Positions 1-6,844 of a stretch of 17,930 bases of DNA are shown here, piece by piece. The DNA is from Actinomycetes bacterium (GTDB lineage: Bacteria > Actinomycetota > Actinomycetes > S36-B12 > UBA5976). Location of the stretch: contig JAJXSV010000017.1 in assembly GCA_021784375.1 (NCBI GenBank), positions 1 through 17,930 on the forward strand, in the 5' to 3' direction. The translations under genes were made by a program, and so were the position numbers. Under the pieces are notes generated by a model. It was not told the origin of the DNA, did no database searches, and saw only the letters and a list, made by a program, of their open reading frames with translations. Numbering within the stretch: position 1 is the stretch's first letter; every line of letters starts with the position of its first letter.

Positions 1-2
1 TC

Positions 3-293
3 CACAAGTACATCTTCCCTGGCGGCCTCATCCCGTCCCCCGATGCGATCCGTGAGTGCGCCGAACGCGATGGGGGCCTACGCGTCGTCGATGAGTACGG
101 GTTCGGCCCGGACTACGCGCGAACGTTGCGCCTGTGGCGGCAACGGTTCATCGAGCAACGCGATCGGGTCTCCGCGCTGGGCTTCGACGAGACATTCCAA
201 CGCATGTGGGAGTTCTACCTGGCCTACTCGGAGGCGGGATTCCGCGCCGGTCACCTGGATGTACGCCACTTCGCATTGGAGAAGCCGCGATGA
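3..293 (+). CDS. Cyclopropane-fatty-acyl-phospholipid synthase-family methyltransferase, C-terminal part (5' truncated)
   Basis: The reading frame is open from the window edge (first whole codon at position 3) and encodes the last 96 residues of a class I SAM-dependent methyltransferase of the CFAS family. Two stretches are diagnostic: KYIFPGGLIPS near the start of the visible part, and the C-terminal FQRMWEFYLAYSEAGFR followed by LDVRHF. Family members transfer a methyl group from SAM to a double bond in a phospholipid acyl chain, giving cyclopropane or methyl-branched chains. The SAM-binding core lies upstream of the window. The stop codon overlaps the next start as ATGA (290-293), implying translational coupling with the SDR gene. 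Family assignment is firm; the exact product (cyclopropane, 10-methyl or a furan fatty acid precursor) cannot be told from this fragment. Confidence 0.88.
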   Translation, partial: HKYIFPGGLIPSPDAIRECAERDGGLRVVDEYGFGPDYARTLRLWRQRFIEQRDRVSALGFDETFQRMWEFYLAYSEAGFRAGHLDVRHFALEKPR

Positions 294-1048
294 TTCCCCT
301 TGCAGGGCAACGGGTTTGGGTGATCGGTGCCTCGTCCGGCATCGGCGCCGCCGTCGCCGGTGAGCTCGTGCGACGGGGGAGCCTGGTGGCCGTCTCCGCA
401 CGGAGGCAGCAGGAGTTGGAGCGCGTGGCAGCCGATCGCATGGCCATTGCCACGCTCGACGTGGCTGACGCCAGGTCCGTGATGTCCGCTGCGAACACCG
501 TGGAAGCCGCACTGGGCTCCATCGACAGCATCATCATCGCCGCCGGCTACTGGCAGCGCATGGACGCCAGGGCCTTCGACCGCGAGGAGTTCGTGCGCCA
601 CATCGAGGCCAACGTGATCGGCATGGCCAATTGCATCGATGCCGTGCTGCCGCGCATGTTGGCGCGCGGTAGTGGCACCATCGTGGGGATCTCATCGGTC
701 GCGGGGTATCGCGGCCTGGCGGGCGCCCAGGGCTACGGCGCGTCGAAAGCGGCGCAGTTGAACCTGCTGGAGTCGCTGCGGGTCGGCCTGCGAGGCACAG
801 GCGTCAGCGTGCAGACGATCTCACCGGGATTCGTCGAGACCCCGATGACCGAGGGCAACACCTTTCCCATGCCATTCATCATCTCCGCCGACCGGGCCGC
901 GCGCGCCATCGTGAGGGGCATCGCACGCGGGCGGGCGGAAGTGGTGTTCCCCCTGCCCATGGCTGTGAGCATGAAAGCGGCCCGCCTGGTGCCGCAACAA
1001 TGGTGGCCCCGGCTGGCGGGGGGCCGGAGCAGGAGGTACGCATCGTGA
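290..1048 (+). CDS. Short-chain dehydrogenase/reductase (SDR)
   Basis: A 252-aa classical SDR, normal length for the family. It has the N-terminal dinucleotide-binding motif GASSGIG (residues 13-19), an NNAG-equivalent AAG near 84-86, Asn108 in EANVIG, catalytic Ser at 135/136 in ISSVAGY, and the YxxxK pair Tyr149/Lys153. The PG motif of the cofactor/substrate loop follows at about 179-180. It would oxidise or reduce an alcohol/carbonyl with NAD(P)(H). The ATG at 290 is chosen because it overlaps the upstream stop (ATGA) and places the Rossmann motif at the usual distance from the N terminus; the open frame runs further upstream but only inside the methyltransferase gene. Lying between a lipid methyltransferase and a putative haem oxygenase, it may act on a fatty-acyl or isoprenoid intermediate; that is inference. 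Confidence 0.9.
   Translation: MIPLAGQRVWVIGASSGIGAAVAGELVRRGSLVAVSARRQQELERVAADRMAIATLDVADARSVMSAANTVEAALGSIDSIIIAAGYWQRMDARAFDREEFVRHIEANVIGMANCIDAVLPRMLARGSGTIVGISSVAGYRGLAGAQGYGASKAAQLNLLESLRVGLRGTGVSVQTISPGFVETPMTEGNTFPMPFIISADRAARAIVRGIARGRAEVVFPLPMAVSMKAARLVPQQWWPRLAGGRSRRYAS
1031..1036 (+). promoter_or_regulatory. Strong ribosome binding site AGGAGG
   Basis: A perfect AGGAGG lies 8 nt before the GTG at 1045. It decides the start of the DUF2236 gene against the in-frame ATG at 1000, which lies deep inside the SDR gene. Confidence 0.75.
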
Positions 1049-1938
1049 TTCGACGGGAGATGACACGGCGTTTCCGCGCACTGCTCAGTGGTGCCCAGTC
1101 AGGTGTCCCCGAGTGGACCTCGCTGGTGGCACAGGGGGACGACGAGGGGTTCTTCGGCCCCGATGATGAGGCCTGGGTGGTCCACTCGGACCTCGCCACC
1201 ATGATCGGCGGCATTCGCGCTTTGCTCATGCGGGCCCTGCATCCGGGCTCGTTGGCGGGAGTGGTGCAGCACTCCCGCTACGAGGAGGACGTGCTGGGCC
1301 GGCTCAACGGGACCATCCGTTGGCTCACCATCTCGACCTTCGGTTCGACCACGGCCATTGCCGATGAGGCGGCACGCGTGCGCGCCCTGCACGAGCGGGT
1401 GCGCGGGAGCTACCGAACGAAGGACGGCTCCACCCGGAACTACCGGGCGTCCGACACGGACCTGCTGCAGTGGGTGCATGTGGCCTTCACCGACTCCTTC
1501 CTCACGGTGCATCAGCGTTACGGGAGGCGCCCGGTGGACGCGGACGCCTACCTGGCGGGCTGGTCCCGTGCCGTCGAGCCCTTGGGTCTGGTGGGCGCGC
1601 CGTCCTCGCAAGCGGGCATGCAGGCGACGATCGCCGGTTACCGCGAGCAACTCGTGGTCGATGACACCACTCGCAAGGTGGTGGCGTTCATCCGCCGGGT
1701 CCCCTTCCCCCGGGGCGCCCGACTCGTGTACAGGTTGCTCTTCGCGGCGGCCGTGGAGACGTTGCCAGCGGAGTACCGGCACCTGCTCGGTCTGCGTGCC
1801 GCACCGGCGCCGCTGGTGCGCGCCAGCACGCGGATGCTGCTGCACGGGATGCGCTGGGTGATCGGACAGAGGTCGCCGATGGAACTGGTGGCGCTGGAAC
1901 GACGACAGCGCGTCTCAACAGGGCGTGCCCTCCGGTGA
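1045..1938 (+). CDS. DUF2236 / MpaB-type oxygenase-family protein
   Basis: A 297-aa protein that I recognise as the DUF2236 family, which includes latex-clearing protein Lcp and fungal MpaB; characterised members are haem b proteins that cleave isoprenoid chains. Visible family marks are the ALHP block (His66) after an N-terminal helix, Arg92 with LTISTFGST (94-102), and DTDLLQWVH (137-145, His145), the region expected to supply haem ligands. The substrate is unknown. The GTG start at 1045 overlaps the SDR stop (GTGA) and has a strong upstream AGGAGG. The stop at 1936-1938 directly abuts the stop of the convergent PBP gene. Co-transcription with the methyltransferase and SDR suggests lipid or isoprenoid modification, by inference. 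Confidence 0.82.
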   Translation: MIRREMTRRFRALLSGAQSGVPEWTSLVAQGDDEGFFGPDDEAWVVHSDLATMIGGIRALLMRALHPGSLAGVVQHSRYEEDVLGRLNGTIRWLTISTFGSTTAIADEAARVRALHERVRGSYRTKDGSTRNYRASDTDLLQWVHVAFTDSFLTVHQRYGRRPVDADAYLAGWSRAVEPLGLVGAPSSQAGMQATIAGYREQLVVDDTTRKVVAFIRRVPFPRGARLVYRLLFAAAVETLPAEYRHLLGLRAAPAPLVRASTRMLLHGMRWVIGQRSPMELVALERRQRVSTGRALR

Positions 1939-4128
1939 TCAGCCGCTGATGCTGGGGGACAGCGACGGCGCCGGGATGGTGGCGCCGGCAGTGCCGCTGT
2001 CGGTGGCGCTGTCGGTGGTTGTCACGCAGGAGGAGGCCGTGGTCGTGTCAACGCAACCGACCGGACCGTTCAGCCTGCCGTCCCCGATCACCGGCTTGAG
2101 GTCGAAGGGCACGGCGGGCGAGCCCTTCAGCGCGCCCATCATGGTGGCCTTCCAGATGGGTCCGGGGATCGAGGCGCCGTAGACGGGCTTGTAGTGCACG
2201 TGATTGATGACGATGTCGGACATCTTGTACTTGAAGCCACCGCGAGGATCACCGACCCAGACGCAGCCGGCCAGGTCGGGCGTGAAGCCGCAGAACCAGA
2301 CGGCGGCCGAATCGTCGGTGGTGCCGGTCTTGCCTGCGGCGGGGCGCCCCAGCGACATGGTGCCGCCCGTACGGTGGGGGTCGGAGCCGTCGATGACCCC
2401 GCGCAGCATCACCGCCACACCGTCGGCCACCCCACGGGCGATCACCTGCTTGCAGAGTGTGGGGGGCACCGCGATGGGGGTCCCGTCGGCCCTGGTGATC
2501 GACAGCACGGCGTGCGCGGGACAGTAGAGCCCGTGGGCCGCCAACGTGGCATAGGCGTTGGCCAGCGACATCGGAGCCACCTCGTTGGCACCCAGCACGA
2601 ACGAGGGCACGGCGTCCAGGGGTGAGCCGTCCGACTTGGTGACGCCCATGCTGGCTGCGATGGCAGCCGGGCGGCACACGCCGGTCCTCTGTTCGAGGTC
2701 GACGAAGTAGGTGTTGACCGACTCCGCCGTGGCCCTGTACATGTTGAAGAGCCCAGAGTGCGTCGAGTTGGAGACGGTGTACGGCGGGAACAGGCTGGCC
2801 GCGCTGGGGCCGCAGCCGTAGAAGCCGGTGAAGGTCCTCGTCTGCGGGGAATTCACCTGGAGGTTGGCATTCAGTCCCTTCTCCATGGCCGCCGCCAGCA
2901 CGAAGATCTTGAAGGTGGAGCCGGCCTGCATGCCCAGGGTGCCCCCGTAGGCCATGGTCGCGTTGTAGTTGTAGGTCGTCATGCCGATGCCGCTGGTGCC
3001 CCACAGGCGGTTCTCCGCCATGGCCGTGATGGCTCCCGTGCCCGGTTGCACCAAGGTGACTGCAGCGGCCTTGCCGGACGGATCGGTGCGCGGAATGGCC
3101 CGGTCCACCGCCTGCTGCGCGGCCTTTTGTGCCTTCATGGAAAGTGTGGTCCTGATGCGCAGGCCGCCCTGGAGCAACAGGGCGTCGCGATCGGCGAGCG
3201 TCGCTCCGAAGGAGACGTCGGTGCGGATCGACTGCATGACGAAATCGCAGAAGAAGGGGGCGATGGATCCGGTGCAGCCGTTGGGCACGGACGACGGGTG
3301 CAGGGTGTCGACGACCCGAATGCGCTCCACCGCGCTCGCCTGCTCCTGTGAGATGACGTGCAAGCGCACCATGTTCCCCAGCACCTCGCTGCGCCGGTTG
3401 GTGGCTGCCTGGGGATTCACGAGGGGGTCGTAGCCGGATGGCTGCTGCACCAAACCGGCGAGCAGGGACGCCTCGGCCAGGTTGAGTTCGCTCGCATGCT
3501 TCGAGAAGTAGCGACGGCTGGCTGCCTCGATGCCATAGGCGCCGGCTCCGAAGTAGGCGATGTTCAGGTACGACTCGAGGATCTGCGCCTTGGTGTACCG
3601 GTGCTCCAGGGCCAAGGCGTATCGCGCCTCGCGCAGCTTGCGTGCCGGGGTCTGCGCGATTGCGGCGGCGGCGCTGGCCGCATCCGGCGCCGTGGCCACC
3701 AGGATCTGCTTGACCAGTTGCTGCGTGAGCGTGGAACCGCCCTGCACCTGGCGACCCGCCAGCGTGGACACGATGCCGCGCAAGGTGCCGCGCAGGTCGA
3801 CGCCGTGGTGTTGGTAGAAGCGGGCGTCCTCCGTGGCGATGAGCGCCTTCTGCAGGATCAGTGCCACCTGGGAGAGCGGGACATTGATGCGATTCTGGAA
3901 GTAGAGGGTGGCGAAGGGCTTGCCGTCCGCCGTCTCGATCACCGTCTGCTGGGCCAACGACGGTGTGCGCAGCGTGATGGGCAGCGACTCGAAGCCGTTG
4001 AGCGTGCGTGTGCTGATTCCGGCACCGATGCCGACCACGGGCGCCAGGGCGCCGGCGAGCAGGAACCCGGCCACCGCGCCCAAGCCGAGGAGGCGCGAGA
4101 CGGATCCGATGGCGCGAACTCGCTGCAC
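1939..4128 (-). CDS. Bifunctional class A penicillin-binding protein (transglycosylase/transpeptidase)
   Basis: A 729-aa membrane-anchored peptidoglycan synthase that polymerises lipid II and cross-links stem peptides outside the membrane. One N-terminal membrane segment (about 12-34) is followed by a GT51 domain with ATEDARFYQHHGVD (98-111, catalytic Glu100), GGSTLTQQLVKQ (130-141) and the KxxE motif ending at Glu167. The transpeptidase domain has Ser404 in STFK, the SVN triad (470-472) and KTGT (600-603). The C-terminal tail (about 695-729) is Ser/Thr-rich with a short internal repeat and is probably wall-exposed. The start is GTG: an in-frame TAG at 4138-4140 limits the N terminus to this codon or later ones. 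No PASTA domain is present. It corresponds in position to mycobacterial ponA2; the whiB and ArsA-type genes I recall from that region are absent here. Confidence 0.93.
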   Translation of the reverse strand: MQRVRAIGSVSRLLGLGAVAGFLLAGALAPVVGIGAGISTRTLNGFESLPITLRTPSLAQQTVIETADGKPFATLYFQNRINVPLSQVALILQKALIATEDARFYQHHGVDLRGTLRGIVSTLAGRQVQGGSTLTQQLVKQILVATAPDAASAAAAIAQTPARKLREARYALALEHRYTKAQILESYLNIAYFGAGAYGIEAASRRYFSKHASELNLAEASLLAGLVQQPSGYDPLVNPQAATNRRSEVLGNMVRLHVISQEQASAVERIRVVDTLHPSSVPNGCTGSIAPFFCDFVMQSIRTDVSFGATLADRDALLLQGGLRIRTTLSMKAQKAAQQAVDRAIPRTDPSGKAAAVTLVQPGTGAITAMAENRLWGTSGIGMTTYNYNATMAYGGTLGMQAGSTFKIFVLAAAMEKGLNANLQVNSPQTRTFTGFYGCGPSAASLFPPYTVSNSTHSGLFNMYRATAESVNTYFVDLEQRTGVCRPAAIAASMGVTKSDGSPLDAVPSFVLGANEVAPMSLANAYATLAAHGLYCPAHAVLSITRADGTPIAVPPTLCKQVIARGVADGVAVMLRGVIDGSDPHRTGGTMSLGRPAAGKTGTTDDSAAVWFCGFTPDLAGCVWVGDPRGGFKYKMSDIVINHVHYKPVYGASIPGPIWKATMMGALKGSPAVPFDLKPVIGDGRLNGPVGCVDTTTASSCVTTTDSATDSGTAGATIPAPSLSPSISG
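1995..2018. repeat. Perfect 12-bp tandem duplication in the PBP tail
   Basis: CGCTGTCGGTGG occurs twice back to back (1995-2006 and 2007-2018, plus strand). Twelve bases keep the frame, and the PBP tail reads as TDSATDSG, so it looks like a slippage duplication in a low-constraint Ser/Thr tail. Confidence 0.8.
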
Positions 4129-4134
4129 GGATGC

Positions 4135-4140
4135 AGCCTA
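4135..4140 (-). promoter_or_regulatory. Putative -10 box (TAGGCT) of the PBP gene, leaderless arrangement
   Basis: On the minus strand TAGGCT matches the actinobacterial TAnnnT -10 pattern and is followed by exactly 6 nt before the GTG start. No convincing Shine-Dalgarno sequence lies between, so transcription would begin at or next to the start codon. No good -35 is visible 17-18 nt upstream. Confidence 0.4.
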
Positions 4141-4200
4141 GGGCCGCCGCATTCCGGGAAAGTTTGACGGCCAACCGTCGAACTCCGGTGGGCCCGTGGT

Positions 4201-4206
4201 TAGAGT
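4201..4206 (+). promoter_or_regulatory. Putative -10 box (TAGAGT) of the DUF4177-ridA unit, leaderless arrangement
   Basis: TAGAGT fits TAnnnT and is followed by 6 nt (CTGGCC) and then the ATG at 4213; no ribosome binding site is present. A TTGACG at 4164-4169 is too far away (31 nt) to serve as its -35. Confidence 0.45.
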
Positions 4207-4212
4207 CTGGCC

Positions 4213-4371
4213 ATGACGAAATGGGAGTACGCCACCGCACCCCTGCTGGTGCACGCCACCAAGCAGATCCTCGACGCCTGGGGCGCAGACGGCTGGGAGC
4301 TCGTGCAGGTCGTGCCGGGTCCGAACCCGGACAGCCTGGTGGCCTACTTCAAGCGCCCGCTGGGAGGCTGA
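4213..4371 (+). CDS. DUF4177 small protein
   Basis: A 52-aa protein starting MTKWEYATAPLLVHATKQIL and containing WGADGWELVQV (about 23-33), the GWELV core typical of DUF4177, with a C-terminal YFKRPL. The start is supported by a TAnnnT box placed for a leaderless transcript. A small protein of this type sits directly before the ridA-like gene in mycobacteria (Rv3678A, from memory), and here the two genes are 2 nt apart with the SD of ridA (GGGAGG, 4362-4367) inside this gene. The function of the family is unknown; the size and composition suggest a small soluble domain. It is easily missed by gene finders with a length cut-off. Confidence 0.85.
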   Translation: MTKWEYATAPLLVHATKQILDAWGADGWELVQVVPGPNPDSLVAYFKRPLGG

Positions 4372-4373
4372 GC

Positions 4374-4838
4374 ATGTCCGTTGTCGAATCCAGGATCGCT
4401 GAACTTGGCCTCGCGCTGCCGCCGGTCGCCACACCGATCGCGGCCTACGTGCCGGCGGTACGCACCGGGAACCTGGTCTTCACCTCGGGGCAACTGCCCA
4501 CCGCCGATGGCAAGCTCGTGGCCACCGGCAAGGTGGGCGCAGACGTCGATGTCGAGACGGCCAAGGCCGCGGCCCAGCTGTGCGCCCTCAATGGCCTGGC
4601 CGCGATCAAGCAGGTGATCGGCGACCTCGACCGCATCGTGCGCGTGGTCAAGGTGGTGGGCTTCATCGCCGTCGACCCCGGGTTCACGAACCACGCCGCC
4701 GTCGTGAACGGTGCGAGCGAGTTCCTCGGCGCCTGCTTCGGTGACGCAGCCAAGCACGCCCGCTCGTCCGTCGGCATGGCCTCGCTTCCGCTCGACGCGC
4801 CGGTCGAGGTCGAACTCGTCGTCGAAGTCCGCGACTAG
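4374..4838 (+). CDS. RidA (YjgF/YER057c/UK114) family protein
   Basis: A 154-aa member of the Rid family. True RidA hydrolyses reactive enamine/imine intermediates made by PLP enzymes; other subgroups have differing or unknown roles. Seen here: FTSGQLPTADG (36-46) in the N-terminal half and the family signature with Arg130 in HARSSVGMASLPLDAPVEVE (128-147), the Arg being the residue that binds the substrate carboxylate in RidA. It is longer than E. coli RidA (about 128 aa) by an N-terminal stretch, and resembles the mycobacterial Rv3678c type, so deaminase activity should not be assumed. ATG 4374 has GGGAGG 6 nt upstream and follows the DUF4177 stop by 2 nt, so the pair is probably one transcript. 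Confidence 0.88.
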   Translation: MSVVESRIAELGLALPPVATPIAAYVPAVRTGNLVFTSGQLPTADGKLVATGKVGADVDVETAKAAAQLCALNGLAAIKQVIGDLDRIVRVVKVVGFIAVDPGFTNHAAVVNGASEFLGACFGDAAKHARSSVGMASLPLDAPVEVELVVEVRD

Positions 4839-4847
4839 CCCCAACGC

Positions 4848-4853
4848 TAAACT
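4848..4853 (+). promoter_or_regulatory. Putative -10 box (TAAACT) of the crp operon
   Basis: The 35-nt gap between the RidA-family gene and crp is locally AT-richer and holds TAAACT, matching TAnnnT. It would give a leader of roughly 13 nt containing the AAGGAG ribosome binding site (4864-4869). The -35 region would lie in the 3' end of the RidA-family gene and is not recognisable. Confidence 0.4.
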
Positions 4854-4873
4854 TCTCCGGCACAAGGAGCCCA

Positions 4874-5548
4874 GTGAACAGAACCCTCATGCAGACGCCA
4901 CTCTTCTCGGCGCTGGAGCCCGAGGCCGCAGCCGCGTTGCGCGCCTCCATGGTGGAGTTGCGCGCGCGCAAGGGTGACGTCATCTTCGTCGAGGGCGAAC
5001 CGGGTGACCGCCTGTACATCGTCGTCGAGGGCAAGGTGGTCCTCGGGCAGGCAGCGGCCGACGGACGCGAGACGCTGCTCGCGGTGCAGGGGCCGGGCGA
5101 GATGTTCGGCGAGTTGTCGCTGTTCGATCCCGGCATCCGCACGTCCACCGCCACTGCGCTCACCGATTGCGTCGTCCTCGGGCTGGGGCGCGAGGCCCTG
5201 AGGCCCTGGCTGACCGGCCGCCCCGAGGTCGCGGAGGCACTGCTCCAGGCACTCGCACAGCGGCTGCGTCGCACCAACGAAGCCATGTCCGATCTCGTGT
5301 TCTCCGACGTGCCCGGTCGCGTCTCCAAGGCGCTCATCGACCTCAACGAGAAGTTCGGCGTCGAGCGCAACGGCGAGTGGTACGTCGAGCATGACATGAC
5401 GCAGGAGGAACTCGCGCAGCTCGTCGGGGCGTCACGGGAGACGGTGAACAAGGCCCTGGCTGACTTCGTGCATCGTGGCTGGCTGCGCGTCGAGCAGCGG
5501 TCCGTCACCATCACCGACTTGGAGCGCTTGCAGCGCCGTGCCCGCTGA
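4874..5548 (+). CDS. crp: cAMP receptor protein (Crp/Fnr family transcription regulator)
   Basis: A 224-aa regulator, the same length I recall for M. tuberculosis Crp (Rv3676). The N-terminal cyclic-nucleotide-binding domain (about 10-115) has [15 protein letters not shown] (41-55) and the phosphate-binding cassette [15 protein letters not shown], with Glu80 and Arg89 in the cAMP-contacting positions. A dimerisation helix (about 116-140) leads to a winged HTH whose recognition region [20 protein letters not shown] (176-195) is the actinobacterial Crp/GlxR type. It would bind TGTGA-type palindromes when loaded with cAMP. GTG 4874 is preferred (AAGGAG 4 nt upstream, collinear N terminus); ATG 4889 is an alternative. 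The 3' end overlaps nth by 11 bp, so crp, nth, the Nudix gene and marP are likely one transcript. Confidence 0.95.
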   Translation: MNRTLMQTPLFSALEPEAAAALRASMVELRARKGDVIFVEGEPGDRLYIVVEGKVVLGQAAADGRETLLAVQGPGEMFGELSLFDPGIRTSTATALTDCVVLGLGREALRPWLTGRPEVAEALLQALAQRLRRTNEAMSDLVFSDVPGRVSKALIDLNEKFGVERNGEWYVEHDMTQEELAQLVGASRETVNKALADFVHRGWLRVEQRSVTITDLERLQRRAR

Positions 5549-6224
5549 GCGACCGCACCAGCGTGCCGTCTTCAATGCGCTGAAGAAGACCTATCCCGGA
5601 GCGCGGGCCGAACTCGACTTCGTGGGCCCCCTGCAATTGCTCATCGCCACCATCCTCTCCGCCCAGAGCACGGATCGGCGCGTCAACCTGGTGACCCCCG
5701 CGCTGTTCGAGCGCTACCCGACCGTCCAGGACCTGGCGGCCGCTGAACGCGACGAACTGGAAGCGCTCATCACGCCCACGGGCTTCTTCCGCAACAAGGC
5801 CGCCAGCCTCATCGGCATGGCACAGAAGCTGTGTGCGGACTTCGGTGGTCGCGTGCCGGATACCCTCGAGGAGCTCATCACGCTGCCCGGCGTCGGTCGC
5901 AAGACCGCGAATGTCGTGCTGGGCAATGCGTTCGGCGTTCCCGGCCTCACCGTGGACACCCACTTCGGCCGCTTGGTGCGACGGTTGGGCTGGAGTGCGG
6001 AGACGGATCCGGTGAAGGTCGAGCGAGACATCATGGCCCGTTTCCCGGCCAAGGACTGGACGATGCTGTCGCACGTCCTGATCTGGCATGGCAGGCGCTG
6101 CTGCCATGCGCGCAAGCCCGCGTGTGGTGCCTGCGTGGTGGCGAAATGGTGCCCGGCATTCGGCGAAGGTCCCACGGATCCCACGGAGGCCGCCAAGCTG
6201 CTGCGGAGCGAGGGTCGGCCATGA
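5538..6224 (+). CDS. nth: Endonuclease III (DNA glycosylase/AP lyase)
   Basis: A 228-aa base-excision repair enzyme that removes oxidised pyrimidines and cleaves at the abasic site. It carries the helix-hairpin-helix [14 protein letters not shown] (116-129) with catalytic Lys122, the catalytic Asp140 in VDTHFGR, and a complete 4Fe-4S ligand set C189-x6-C196-x2-C199-x5-C205 near the C terminus. The GTG at 5538 is the only start giving a normal N terminus; it lies inside the 3' end of crp (11-bp overlap) with only a distant GGAG upstream, so translation is probably coupled to crp. The stop overlaps the Nudix start as ATGA. The gene is intact. Confidence 0.95.
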   Translation: MPAERPHQRAVFNALKKTYPGARAELDFVGPLQLLIATILSAQSTDRRVNLVTPALFERYPTVQDLAAAERDELEALITPTGFFRNKAASLIGMAQKLCADFGGRVPDTLEELITLPGVGRKTANVVLGNAFGVPGLTVDTHFGRLVRRLGWSAETDPVKVERDIMARFPAKDWTMLSHVLIWHGRRCCHARKPACGACVVAKWCPAFGEGPTDPTEAAKLLRSEGRP

Positions 6225-6844
6225 GCGACTGGCGAGAGCAGCTGCGCGAGCTGGCAGGCGCTGCGGATGCCCTGCAATTCGCCCGCCACGTCCCACCGGA
6301 GGATTTCGAGGGGCGGGAGAGCGCCGTCCTCATCGCCTTCGCGGAGGCGGAAGGGCAACTGGATCTCCTGCTCATCGAGCGGGCGCACGACCTCTCCGCG
6401 CACTCGGGCCAACCGGCCTTCCCCGGCGGCGGCGTCGAGCCGGACGATGCGGATGCCGCAGCCACCGCACTCCGCGAAGCCCGGGAGGAGACCGGCCTCA
6501 ACCCGGAGGACGTCACGGTGCTCGGCACGCTGCCCAGGCTCTTCCTGCCCGTCTCGGACTTCGCAGTCACTCCCGTGCTCGCCGATTGGCATCGTCCCGG
6601 TCCCGTGTTCGCAGCCGATCCGGCCGAGGTTGCGGCGGTGGTGCGGGTGCCCGTGCGCGAGCTCGTCGACCCGCGGAACCGGGTCATGGTCCGGCATCCT
6701 CGGGGCGGACGGGGACCGGGCTTCCTGGTCGCCGGGCTCACGGTGTGGGGTTTCACGGCGGCCATCATCGCGGGCATGCTGGCGGCCCTTGGATGGGACG
6801 AGCCATGGGACGAGTCCGTCGTCATCGAGCTCGGCAACCGATGA
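6221..6844 (+). CDS. Nudix hydrolase, CoA pyrophosphatase-like (NudL type)
   Basis: A 207-aa Nudix protein. The Nudix box is at about 71-93 and ends in REAREETGL (85-93), which holds the metal-binding glutamates. Just before it is [20 protein letters not shown] (50-69), the HxGxxxFPGG type of motif that marks the NudL/CoAse group, which hydrolyses CoA and its thioesters to 4'-phosphopantetheine and 3',5'-ADP. The first Glu of the general Nudix pattern is not conserved (Ala77), which I believe is usual in this subgroup. ATG 6221 overlaps the nth stop (ATGA), and the stop overlaps the marP start (ATGA). The thioredoxin-like gene I recall between nth and the Nudix gene in mycobacteria is absent. 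Substrate assignment is by motif only. Confidence 0.88.
   Translation: MSDWREQLRELAGAADALQFARHVPPEDFEGRESAVLIAFAEAEGQLDLLLIERAHDLSAHSGQPAFPGGGVEPDDADAAATALREAREETGLNPEDVTVLGTLPRLFLPVSDFAVTPVLADWHRPGPVFAADPAEVAAVVRVPVRELVDPRNRVMVRHPRGGRGPGFLVAGLTVWGFTAAIIAGMLAALGWDEPWDESVVIELGNR

Noticed and set aside
1099..1845. A 248-codon minus-strand open frame opposite the DUF2236 gene
   Set aside because: Composition and lack of motifs mark it as an antisense shadow of a recognisable family member.
4164..4206. TTGACG plus TAGAGT as a full sigma-70-type promoter
   Set aside because: The 31-nt spacing is far outside 16-19 nt, so only the -10 box was kept.
2249..4240. A 663-codon open frame on the minus strand overlapping the PBP gene
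   Set aside because: It is a +1/-1 shadow of the PBP coding sequence, rich in Arg, His, Gly and Pro, with no recognisable domain; the PBP frame carries all catalytic motifs.
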